Assembly (NCBI GenBank): GCA_010015655.1
Contig: ML976657.1
Coordinates: 62,001 to 126,000, forward strand
DNA: 64,000 nucleotides
Reading direction: 5' to 3'
From: Bimuria novae-zelandiae CBS 107.79
Lineage: Eukaryota > Ascomycota > Dothideomycetes > Pleosporales > Didymosphaeriaceae
Shown here: positions 47,816-59,007 of the stretch, one piece after another
How positions within the stretch are numbered: position 1 is the first letter of the stretch
Layout: every line of letters begins with the position of its first letter
Notes under the pieces: model-generated
What the model saw: the letters and a program-made list of their open reading frames with translations, nothing else
Told to the model about the DNA's origin: nothing
Database searches by the model: none
Translations under genes and position numbers: made by a program

Positions 47816-48720
47816 TAAATAAGTAGGTATTAACTAAAGACTATCTATAATAAAGTACCTAGAGACAGATAGGTAGATAGAATAAATAAACTCTATCCTT
47901 AAAGCCTACCTCTAAGTATATTATAACTAATAATAGGATAATTAGATAAAGTAGCTTCCTATAGCTTAGATAGCTATTAAAGGGTAAAAAGCTATATTAA
48001 TAAGCGTTAGCCTATTTTTTTCCTATAGCTAGAATATTAAACTAGTTAAGAACTTTAAGGCAGGGAGATTGGCTTTAGAGCTTAAAACTAATATAAAGAA
48101 GGCTATAAAGGTAATAATAAAGACGTTTAAGGAGGTTTTAATTTTATCTAGGCTAAAATAATAATAGCCTAATAAGAATAAGAGCGCCTGGCGAACTGTT
48201 AATATAAAGACGCTTTAATTTTAAAGAAAAGAGATAAAGTATAGCTAAAGTATAAAAACTACTTTTAAAACTAATATTAAAGTAAAAGGTTTAACTAAAA
48301 GTAAGAAAATTTTACTATAAAAAAGGTAATAAACTTTTACGTAGTTAAACTTTTACGTAGTAGAACTAGATGTCCTGCCAAATATGCACCTAAGGTTCTA
48401 TATAGATAGGCTAAAGTTAGCCTTATTAAACCCTCTCCTTAGCTAAATTACTAATAACGCTTAGCCCGAAGTAATTATAATAGAAAAGAGGGAGGAGGAG
48501 TATAGTATAGTTAATATATATAAAGAACGCTAGTCCTATAAAGGTAAAAGAGTAGAATACTTAGTATAGTAAGAAAATTACTCTTAAAGAACTTAAGAAC
48601 CTCGTAAAAACCTTAACTAAGCTATTATATTAAACTATTAAGAGAAGTTTACTAAGTTATATTAAAATTCAAATAAAAAACTTTTAACAGAATTCTATTA
48701 TAATATCTTCTAAATTAGCT
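47816..48720 (+). mobile_element. Ty3/gypsy integrase C-terminus and chromodomain
   Basis: Continues the body cut at 45,946. ETDRQVDRINK lies near 47,860. Later VELDVLPNMHLRFYIDRLKLAL near 48,365 and a chromodomain remnant (SYKGKRVEYLV...TWEPRKNLNQA) near 48,530-48,640. The retroelement seems to end shortly afterwards. Confidence 0.7.
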
Positions 48721-51700
48721 TTTATTAGGGCCTAAAGGAGACTCTATAATGCCTGCCTTACTAAGTTAATAAACCTAGCTAGATAAAAGTGTCTAAGATA
48801 AGGGTAAGAATAACATTATAAGGGATAAAGTTAAGTATTAGAGAAAAAAGTTAAAAAGGAATTTTAAAAAAGTAACTTAAAAAATCTTTAAAACTACTAA
48901 AGATAATAAGAGAACTAAATAATTCTTATAATAGTAATAGATAACCCTTACGAAAGAAAGGAGCCTTAGAAGTAAACTAAAGTAAAAAGGAAAAAGGAAC
49001 TAGGTAAAAGGGGTATTTTTAGCTACTAAAGGAATAGTAAAACTTTTTTAATAATATTTAGGTCTTCTTTTCTACCCTTTAATATACTATTAAGATTAGG
49101 AAAGCTATTATCCTCTTTACTTAGGCACTTTTTAATTATAATAGCCTAAAGCTACTAGCGTAAGTCTTAGTAGGCTTAAGTAGATATATTAGCTCTCGCG
49201 AGAATATTATCTATTACCTAAAAACTATCTATTATAATGCTTTTATTTACTACTACGAACTTGCTAAAGAGCTACACGATATTAGCCTTAGAAGATAGCT
49301 TTAGTATTTAAAAGAAACTTATGGAAGGGTTCTTACACTTTAATAAAATGCTTTAAAGTTAGTAGTATAAATTTAAAGAAGGTTAAAAGTCTTTTTAACT
49401 ATAATAGTAATACGCTCTAAGAGCTAAATAGCCTTAAAAAAAGTAATAAGGCCTAAAATAATAGAAGTCCTGCTCTTAAAGAATGTATAGTAATTAAAAA
49501 AAAGTCTTCTACTCTTAGCTACTTTTTAAACCCTTATTTATAAGGTAGCTTATACTAATAACTACGATGTTAGTAAACTCTTCATAGCTAACTTTATTAA
49601 GGGATTTAGGTAGTGGAAGAAGTTAGTAGAGTATATCTTAAAATTACCTAGAATAAGTTAGACTAAAGTATACTTAACTAGTATAGTTAGTAAGCTTATA
49701 GGTATGGCACTCCTTATAGGACACTATCTTGCCCGCTAGCACCTACTAATAAACGCGTTTATAAGTAATATAATTAATATACTAGTACTTAATTATCGTG
49801 CGTAGCAAGATTAGGCTATAAAAGCTAAGTTTGTTAAGTTAGCAAGTGCGCACACCTAGGCTAATAAAGAACTAAAAAGAAAGTTAGAAGAGTAAAAAAG
49901 CAAGTTAAAAGGTAAGAAAAAATAAAAATAAAAAAGTATAAAAAAGAGTCTTGAACTTACTTTACAAGCTTTAGAAGGACTAAACTTCTTAATAAGCTAG
50001 CTAAGGAGAATTATGCTAGCGTTAGAAATAGTAGCTTTATTTTTAAAAAGTTTAATCTTCTTAAGTTAGTAACTAGGTCACTACGACGGTGATAAGGCTT
50101 TTTTATTTTATTATTAAAATTAATAGCACGCCTTTAACGCTTAGGAGTTCTTATCTTATTAGAATAAAGAAAAGAATTAGATTATAAAGTTAAAGAAGAC
50201 TAGGCTAAAAGTAAGATATTATAGCGTATAAAGTTAAGATAAAAAAAGAGAGAGTATAAAAAAGTAAGGTTTAGATGTTAGGTAAGAAGTGATTTTGTAT
50301 ATATAATAATAAGTAAACGCACTAGCGCGAACACACCGCCGTAGTAACTACTTATAGCAAGAATATAAAATTAGACACGCAAGAATGAAACTAGTAAAAG
50401 GTTTATAATAGTAAGAGAATTACAGGTAGATAAAAATTAATTATAAAGCTATATAGTAAGATAAGACGCGAAGATTTTTCTTTACCCCTAATAAAAGGAA
50501 GAAAGGTATATAATAGGCTATACCTAGTTATTATCTTAAATCCTTAACCCTTAGTTATGCGAACCCTAGATATATAAGTTTAACACCTAAAGCTTAACTT
50601 TAGACTCTCTATTAAATTTATAAGTATCCTTCTAGCACTTTTAGCTCCTTAAGCACCCAGCCCCTTACAGATTACAATGCTATTAATAAAGGGAATTTAA
50701 GAAGCGGGTTTAAATATCCTATGAAAGTAGGTCTTTATTTATAAGTTTAATAACAATAGCTTCTTTATAAAGTGTAAAACTTAAATATTTGTAAGAGGTA
50801 ACTTATAGTAAATTAACTTAATTTCTTTTATATACGCTACCACGATTGCAGTAAGGTCCTTTAAGCTATAATTATAAGTATAGTAGAATTTAACCTAGAA
50901 ATATTATAATATAATATTATAGGAGCTTTCCTAAATACCGTAATTAGCACAAGCAATCTAGTGCTTTACGAGCTACTAGATAGCTTTAAGAAGTGTAAGA
51001 TATATATAAGCTTACATAAGCGCTATATAGACTAAGAGACTTACTGCTACTATAGTATAAGGAATTCTTAAGCACCCTAGTAAAAGCTACCCTTACTTCT
51101 TTTAAAAAAGAGCCTTATTTATGCGTTAATAAAGAGCAGTAGACTTTTATACTATTTTAGGTAAATAATATCCTCCTTCTCTATTATAAGAAAGAAGCTC
51201 TTAAGTTTAGTAAATAAATTAAAAATAAATATGACCTTAAGGACCGCGGTCTGGTAAAGTTGTTTTTAGGGGCTTAAGTAATTAAGAATAAGCAACTAAA
51301 ATAATTACCTTAGTTTATAACACGTATATTAAGAAGATTACCAAGAAATTTAAATTAAAATGTATAGCGCGCTTTTTAAAGATGCCGCAACTATTATTAG
51401 TAAGGCTTATAAAGAATAAGGATAACGCCTTAAAGTAAGAAGTTAAAGTATACTAAAAGCGTATAGGCTTAGCGCTTTATATAGTAATTATGCTATGCCT
51501 AGACGTTGCTTTCGCTATTATAAAACTCCTACATTTTTTAATAAACCTAAGTAAAGCTTATTTTAAGGTAGTTAAGCACCTAATTATCTTCCTGTTTAAT
51601 TTACGCTAGGAAGCGATCTGTTATAGAGCTTCGCTAAGCCTAGAGCTTTTAATATATAGTAACGCATTATTTATAAATGATATAGGAATTTAGTAATTAT

Positions 51701-52357
51701 CCTATAGCTATATTATAATACTCATTAGGGTTGTAATAGTAGAGAAGGCCGCTCGCCAGTCTACTACAATAATATTTACTATTAAAGCTAAGCTAATTGC
51801 GCTCGAGAATGTAGGTAAAGAAGTAATAGCTTTAAAAAGATTTTTTCTTAAGTTATTACTAGATCGAAGCAACGTTTAGAAGATCTATTATAATAATAAG
51901 TAGATAATTAGACTAGTAGTAAGCATAAACAAGAGAATTACTACCAGCCTGCGCTATATTAATATGCAAAAGGCTTTTTTAAAGTATAATATTTTAAAAT
52001 AAGTAATATGCCTGCGGATAGGTTAATAAAACCTCTTGTAGAATAATAGTTTCACTACTTTAAAAGGCAGATAAACTTTAAGAGCATAGAAAAGCGAATT
52101 ATAAAATAATTAAATAATAAGGTAGAGACGTCGTAGCGCTAAATTATATTAATTTTAAATCTCTATAAATATTTAAATAGCAAGCTTAGCTAGATCTTAT
52201 AGCCTATATATTTATTAACTTTAAGAGCTAAGTAAATAGCTTTCAAGCGCGCTTGCGGCGCTTACTAGTAAAAAGTATAGTAATCTTATTATTAGCAAGC
52301 TTAGCCTTATCCTTATTTTTTGCTATATAACTATAGAATTACTTAAGCAGTAGCCCT
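48721..52357 (+). mobile_element. Ty1/copia element (second copy), RIP-degraded
   Basis: The clearest parts are at the 3' end. The RT reads INKEQ near 51,130, FSKQIKNKYDLKDRGLVKLFLGA near 51,210 and SALYIAIMLCLDVAFAI-like sequence near 51,470. RNase H reads LLIYSDALFINDIG near 51,650, IFTIKAKLIALENVGKEVIALKRF near 51,770 and LRYINMQKAFL near 51,950. The upstream half is too mutated to place Gag and integrase exactly. The element is cut at 52,358 by a pogo element. Confidence 0.72.
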
Positions 52358-53361
52358 TAACATGTTCGATCACTCATCCGCGCAGATCACTCATCCGCGC
52401 ACCCCACCAAAATCGCGACGCGTCCTCTCACAACTCTCGCAATGCCGCTCCCCCAGCACGTCCAGCAGGCTCAAAAAGAAGGGAGACTTAGTCTCTTAAT
52501 GTAGGCGATTTAGAATAAGCAGGTTATAAGTCGCCGCCAGGCTGCGCGACTATATAATATCCCTAAAATAACTATCTACGACTATACTAAAGGTGCTTGC
52601 CCTTAAGCTATTGCTAACGTTTAAAAACGAAAGCTACACCCTACTAAGGAGTAATTTCTAGTAGAGTAGATCCTAGACCTTAACTAACGCGGATTTCTAC
52701 CCTATATTATTAACGTATAATAAATAGTAGATAATCTACTCGCCACGTAGGGCTAAAAGCTACTTTTATAATTAGTTAGTAAGAAGTAGGTGTTACGCTT
52801 TATTAAGCACTAAGTAAAGCTTTAAACTAAGTAAAATTATAAGTTCTACTTAAGCACGTAAAATTTAAAGACCCTATTATAATTCGCGCGTAGTTTAAGC
52901 TTATAAAAAAATACGCTAGTTATATAGTATCCTTAATATAGATATTTATAACTTTAATAAGACTAGCTTTTTAATAGGTATCGCTGTAACGTTAAAAGTT
53001 ATTATAAGCTCTAAGATAGTTAGCTGTATAGTAACTATATAGCTAAGTAATTATAAGTAAGTAATAATAATTAAGTATATTAACGGGTCTACCTAGTCTA
53101 TCTTACCCTTCGTAATCCTGCAAGGGAAGCTTTACTAAGCTAGCTAGTATTAAGGCCTACTACCTAATTAGACTATCACTATTAGCAACAATAGCTAGAC
53201 TATAGATAATTTAGGCTTTGAGTGGGTTAAGCACTTCTACTAATATACTAAAGCCTGTATAATAAGGGCCTACTAACTACTTATCCTTAATAGCTACGAT
53301 AGCTACGTAATGCCTAAGTTTAATAAGTACTACGTAAAGAATAAGATTATTATACTTTATA

Positions 53362-55264
53362 ACGTGTTTTATAAGCGAGCGGCCCATACAAGCGAGCGGC
53401 CCACCCCACCAACTTTTTATACCTTTACAGCAACCTATCTTAATAACACAATAAGATAATAGTATATAATTGCTATACTAGATTAAATAGTATCTATAAT
53501 ATCGTTCTTATATGTTTGCATGTTATAGCTAGTCTTCTTGCAGCGGCTGTAGCGTGTTAAAGCCTGCTAATTAGTACCTGATTGCGCCTTATCTTAATGT
53601 ATTTCTACTTCTATCTGCTGCTTAATATCCTTTTAAGCGATAATCTTCTCTACTTTTGCCTTTGTTAAGGTACCCTGCCTCTAGATCCGCTTCTTTTTGC
53701 GCTATTTACGTGTTATAGTAGCCTTATTAGCCTTCTTAAGCCTTGCGATCCGATCGCGCATAAGCGTACTTTTATAAGCTATTACCTTAGCGCCTTTTTT
53801 AAGCTAATTAAGCGCTATAATAATAAAAGTAGGTAATAAGCTTTTATGCCTTTAAATCCTATCGCGAATTAATATTAATTAAGCCTCTAGCTCGCGCGCG
53901 TTACTTAGTATTTTAGCTTTTTAAAGGGTAACCTTTAGTAGAGGCGGCGTTAGCGTACGAAGCTTAATATTAAGCTTTAATATTACTGCCTCTAGGTCGT
54001 GTAGGACTAGGCTAGCGCCTCGAAAGCTTGCGTAGATATTTTCCTTTATAATTAACTACTTATAGGCTACGCAGAAGGCTAGTAGGAACTTTAGCTTTAT
54101 AATATAGTTAATATAGTCGCGCATTAGGCTCTTAATCTAGTAGCTATACGCGCGCTTTAATAGTGAAAAGTGGCTAATATTAAGTAGCTATAAAAGGTGC
54201 AACGAATGTGGCGGTATATAAAAAGTATAGATATTATTCTCCTTATAAAGCTCTTAAAATTTAAGCGAGTTATAGCTCTTATAGTTATTAAGTATAAGTA
54301 GCTAGCGTGCGCCTACTCTATACTTTGCTATATACTTAATAAAGTGCCTTAGCTACTCTACTCTAAGCTTATTAGTAGTCTAGCTATTATTACTAATAGC
54401 GAAAGCCTAGTTGCGCGGTATATTATTGTCCTGGTACTAGGTAGAGAGGTGATACTAGCTAGCGAAGATAATAAAGGGCGGGATCGCCTAGCTAGTAGCG
54501 CTAATTCTATAGATTACTATAGTCTACTTATAATTGCCTAGCTAGATAGCCTTTGGCCTGCCGCGTCTCTCTAAGCCTATAATAATAAGCTAAGATGATA
54601 TCTTGCCTATTATAAAACTAGTCTTGTTAAAGTTATAGGTATCCTTATTATAGATACTATAGGTAGCCTTTGTGCGCGCTATAAGCTCGAACTAAGCTCT
54701 AATAGTATCTAGATCCTTACGTAGAGCTCTTTGCTAATTATATAATTAATTAAATCGTATAATAAGACAATCTATTTACTTAATAAAGTTGCATGGCTAT
54801 TACTTGCTAACCTGTTTAGCGCCTCGCTTAGCAAGTAGCTTATCTACTATATCTTGTATAGCACTTAGCGTGGGCGGAAATCCTCGCGAATCTAGGTTAA
54901 GTATATGCCTAATAATTACCTCCTCTTCTATCTTAGTAAGCTTTTTTAATTTAGGCTAGTAATCGCGTCGCGTAGTAATTCTAGCGCGTTAGCGTTAGAG
55001 CGTTATTTAAGAGATAGTAAATATGTGTGCTGCACCTCTTATAGACTAAATTTGGTTTTAATTAATAGCTAAGATTGCAAGGTGTATATTAGCCTTAGTA
55101 GAGGCTAGTTGGGCCTGAATTGGGGGCGCCATAGTAGGTAGAAGTTTATGTGCTGCAAAAAGTTGGTGGGGTGGGCCGCTCGCTTGTATGGGCCGCTCGC
55201 TTGTATGGGCCGCTCGCTTGTATGGGCCGCTCGCTTGTATGGGCCGCTCGCTTATAAAACATGT
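53362..55264 (-). mobile_element. Pogo/Fot1-type transposon, family C variant, 1,903 bp, nested
   Basis: Nearly the same element as 45,947-47,813 but inverted. TIR ACGTGTTTTATAAGCGAGCGG at the left with two units; the right end has five tandem copies of the 17 bp unit before AAAACATGT; TA on both sides. The minus-strand transposase begins MAPPIQAQLAS near 55,135. It includes FNKTSFIIGKISS-like sequence near 54,630. It lies inside the family E element and so was inserted later. Confidence 0.92.
55170..55255. repeat. Five-copy 17 bp tandem repeat inside a transposon TIR
   Basis: The unit GGGCCGCTCGCTTGTAT is repeated without interruption; the last unit changes to ...CTTATAAAAC at the element tip. 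The opposite TIR has two copies, and the sister element at 45,947-47,813 has two and three. The repeats are essentially unmutated despite lying in RIP-affected DNA. Confidence 0.93.
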
Positions 55265-56097
55265 TATGCCCTTTTATACGTTGCACCTGCTTTAGCTACT
55301 TAATATTAGCTACTTCTTGCCTCTTAAGGTTATATATAGCTACTAAGTGTCTAAGCTTGCGCGACAACACGTCTTCTATCTTAATAAGTAAGACTTTTTA
55401 TAGATATACCTAGGTATTAGAGAGATAGTCTTATTAGAGTAGAATATTTAGGCTAGCTTTTAACTAATAAGGCAAGTCTTAGCCTGTCTAAAACGCGTCT
55501 TATTATTACTAATAGTAATTAAGATACTATTTTTACTAGGAGTAGCTACTAACGCTAAAGTTATATAAACGTAAAAAATGCTATATCCTATTACTTAGCT
55601 AGAGTAGTAGGCTTAATTTATTTAGGACTACCTTAATTAGCTTTTATAAAGCTTTACTACCTAGACTATCTGCTAGCTTGTTAAAGGGTGTTAACTTATA
55701 ATAAATTTAATAATAATCCTTATAGAGGAGAATAAAAAGTTTTAATAGGCTATTTAGTAGCGGTAGCGTAAAGAGTAGTAGCGCTAATAGTATATAGCCC
55801 GTAGAGGAGCTATGCGGGTAGAGGAAGGTCAATTGCTTGCTATAGAGGCCGAAAGGGTGCTCTAGCAGGGTAGAGCAGGCGGGGCAGCCAAGTAGGCCTC
55901 GAGCACCGCCAACCTGCAGCAAGTGCCACGAACAAGGTTATATAAGGACTTAGTGTACTATAGATAGCGCGCACTTAATAAATCTATTTACTACTTATTT
56001 TATTACGTTCTTAAAGAGTAATTGTAGGAAGACGAGTCGCGATTTTGGTGGGGTGCGCGGATGAGTGATCTGCGCGGATGAGTAATCGAACACGTTA

Positions 56098-57230
56098 CCT
56101 TCTTATAATTTTTAAGCTATATATCAGTTAGTAAAAGCTTAATTAGAGCTTAACAATTACATACCATAAAATTTTAATCTTAAAAAAGGTAAAAAAATAT
56201 AGCCGCAAACGCGCTTATATAAACTAAGCCTATTTTTAAATAAGTAAAATTAAAAAAAGAGCTATAGAAAACCCATATAGGCAGGGAGCTATAGCCAGAG
56301 CTATAGCGCTAGCAACGCCCACTAGGGCTAAAAGCACGATTATAACACGCGCTACTTAACCTATCCTTAAGAGTACTATAAATATATCCTAAGTAGCTCT
56401 TACTACGTAGTTCTCCTATAACTATAGTGAGCTTATACTAGACAAATTTTCTTAGAAATAGCTTTACTAGGCTTGCCGCGCGAGGGAGTAGCAGTAAGGG
56501 TAGACTTAGGGTTAGGGTTAGGTGCAGGCTTAGGCGGTTTCTTTTTACGTAGACAACCGCGCTTAGCAGGCGTAACTAGAAGCTCTTAATATAATTAATA
56601 TTTCTTTATAAAGCGCGTATAAGGGGTAGAGTTCTTAAATACATAAAGAGGCTATAAAAATCGTTAGTAAAACTACTGAAAATAAAGGATAACGTAATAG
56701 AGAGCCTAAAAGCTTAAAAGTGAAAGGCTCAAGCGCTAATTAACTTATAGTAGTATAACGCTATAGCTATAGAGTAATCTAAGAACTTATTATAATAATA
56801 GCTAAGTAAATACTTATTTTAAATGTAAAAAAAAGAATTAGCGCGCGAGAGCTTTAAAAGTAGATAATTATGTAATATAAAAGTCCATTATATAGCTTAA
56901 AGGAGAGAAATAATAGAGGGGTAAGACTTTATTTCTTTTACGCGCGAGTGCAGGTAGCGTGCACGAGCTAACGCTTAGCGAGATCGCGCACTATTACCTA
57001 GCAGCGCGCTACTTTACTCTAATTAGATAGCGCTAGTTAATTATAATATTGCGATCAATTATAAGATGCGCTTAACTAAGGTTTATAATTCTACTAAGAA
57101 ATAGCTTAGAAGCTTATAGTTAACGTCTAGAAGCTTGCTAAGCTAGGGGGTATATTACGGGTATTATACCTTATAGGTACCCTAATTAGAAGGATTAAGT
57201 AGAGCGGGCAATTATAATATTAGATACGTA
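56098..57230. repeat. Degraded repeat with an AT-hook-like minus-strand tail
   Basis: On the minus strand at about 56,430-56,570 the frame reads TPAKRGCLRKKKPPKPAP, then NPNPKSTLTATPSRGKPSK and a TAA. KRGCLRKKK is an AT-hook KRGRPRKKK with Arg and Pro codons altered by C to T changes. A purine tract and GGGGGTATATTACGG near 57,149 could be the end of an LTR element. The family is uncertain. Confidence 0.45.
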
Positions 57231-58460
57231 ATGTAAACACTACTTTTTTATTAATATTTTATATATTACTAATTAATTAATTCGATCTCCAAACCATATA
57301 CTATCCAGCTAGTTTTACCCTCCACAAAACGTTAGTAGGAACTACTAGGTTATAAAGCGTAAGAAGATAGATAATAACACACTTTATAAAATTCTAGAAT
57401 ACTATTCAGCATAGAATTATATATTTACTAAAAAAGAAAGAAAAGCAAATTTCCCTAAAGATTAATTTTAAAATCTCGCAGTAGACCTAGAAGAAGGGAA
57501 AACGCCACCCTTTAGACTACTATATAGTAAGATAGGAAAGGAACTCTAGTTAAAAACGTTTTTTTAAATGAACCTTAAAAAAGGCTATATATAACTATTG
57601 AAGTCACTAGTAGCTAGCCTTTTATATTTGTTATAAAAAAGGACAGCACACCACGACTATATATTAACCATAAAAAATTTAATAATATAATAATTAAGAA
57701 TTAACGCCTACTACTAAATATCTTAGAACTTAGAGACTAACTCTTAAAAGTAAAGATCTTTACTATAACAGATCTGCGAGATAGATACAACCTTATATAA
57801 ATTAAGGAAGGTAAAAAGTAGAAGATAGCGTTTAAATTACGCTATAAATTATACGAATATATATAGTTATGCCTCTTAGACTTACAAAGCCACCGGCAAA
57901 CTTCTAAGCACTAGTTAATAACAAATTTTATAATTATCTCGATGTATTTATTATTATATATATAAATAATATTTGTCATTTTTAATAATAAATTATATCA
58001 TGTTCCTTATGTATAAATAGTATTAAAAGCATTGAATAAAGTATGTCTTAGAATTAAGCTAAAGTAGTGTAAGTGGCATATAGTAAAATTAGAATTCTTA
58101 AAATATGTTATTAGTATACAAGGAATTAAAGTCGCGCTAGACAAAAAATCTTTAAACCTAAAAGAAGAATCACAGGAAACTAGATTATATTTATAGTATA
58201 GTAATTACTAATATAGAGTTAACTAACCCCTATGGCTATAAATAAACTTAAAGTATTTTATTCGTAATAATAAATATCTTTTAGTTTAAAATCTTCCTAG
58301 GATTACCTTAGTTTAGTGAAGAAACATTTTAGGTAAACGTTATAATTGAGTGTGTCCTTTTTAGAAGGTACTTTAAAAAGATAAACGCTCCTTTTAAATA
58401 AATATTATCAAAAGTACTAATACGTTTAAGCGACCTATACGCGACCCTTATATAATAATT
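57231..58460 (+). mobile_element. Ty3/gypsy RT fragment
   Basis: The frame reads PFIFVIKKDSTPRLYINHKKFN near 57,625, ELRDQLLKVKIFTITDLRDRYN near 57,735, KIAFKLRYKLYEYI near 57,825 and LEFLKYVISIQGIKVALDKK near 58,090. It is a gypsy RT fingers-to-thumb region with stops. Confidence 0.72.
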
Positions 58461-59007
58461 TATACTTACTTGGTTAGCGTTATTAATAAAGTAAATATAA
58501 AGGGCCTAATTAGGCGTAATAAATTACTATTACTCAAAAAGTACGCTAATTTTATAAACCTTCCTTTTAATATGGACTTTAAGGTGCTAGCTACTTATAG
58601 ACTAACCAATCTATAAATTAATTTAGAACTAGAAACTTCTCCTTTATACTACCCTATATATAACCTTTTAGTAACTAAACTTAAGGTCTTAAAGAAGTAT
58701 ATTAAGAATTATTTTAATTTTAAATAAATAAAATAATCTAAATCCCTCGCAGGTACATTAATACTCTTTATAAGAAATAAAATAGCTTACTTAGGGTTTA
58801 TATAAACTATAAGGGCCTAAATAAGATTACGATTAAGAATCGAAGCACTTTTTTTACTTATTATAAAGTTACTAGATCGCCTTATAAGTGTAAAGATCTA
58901 TACTGAGCTTAATTTATAGGAAGCTTACTATCGTGTCTATATTATTAAAAAAAATTAATAGAAGACTACCCTTTGCATACGTTATAACTATCTTAAGTAT
59001 ATAGTTA
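58461..59007 (+). mobile_element. Second Ty3/gypsy RT fragment, cut by a pogo element
   Basis: RT homology restarts: YPIYNLLVTKLKVLKKYIKN near 58,655, KSLAGTLILFIRNK near 58,745, IIKLLDRLISVKIYTELNLQEAYYRV near 58,860, TLCIRYNYLKYIVN near 58,975. It ends at the TA of the next element. Two RTs in a row show that two gypsy copies are joined here. Confidence 0.74.

Larger units (their letters stand above)
52360..56095 (+). mobile_element. Pogo-type transposon, family E, carrying a nested family C element
   Basis: TIRs ACATGTTCGATCACTCATCC and, at the right, the counterpart ending GAACACGT, flanked by TA. The subterminal unit GATCACTCATCCGCGCA occurs twice at each end, followed by CCCCACCAAAATCGCGAC. 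Transposase (+): a start near 52,442 (MPLPQHVQQAQKEG), ALNQRGFLP near 52,680, NFNKTSFLIGI near 52,950, and SYDSYVMPKF near 53,300. An element at 53,362-55,264 interrupts it. The C-terminus (EGQLLAIEAERVLQQGRAGGAA) lies near 55,825. Without the insert it is about 1.83 kb. Confidence 0.88.

Noticed and set aside
55170..55255. Regular 17 bp repeats that might suggest a CRISPR-like or minisatellite array
   Set aside because: There are no spacers, the units are directly adjacent, and the array sits exactly at a transposon TIR with a matching two-copy array at the other end.
55707..55922. 71-residue minus-strand ORF with a hydrophobic tail
   Set aside because: The plus strand here encodes the C-terminus of the family E transposase (EGQLLAIEAERVLQQG). 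The ORF is its shadow in a less mutated patch.
56506..56522. TTAGGG telomere-like repeat (nearly three units)
   Set aside because: On the minus strand it falls in a continuous reading, PKPAPNPNPKST, downstream of an AT-hook-like motif. It is short and internal, and there is no longer array. A coding origin explains it better than a telomeric scar.
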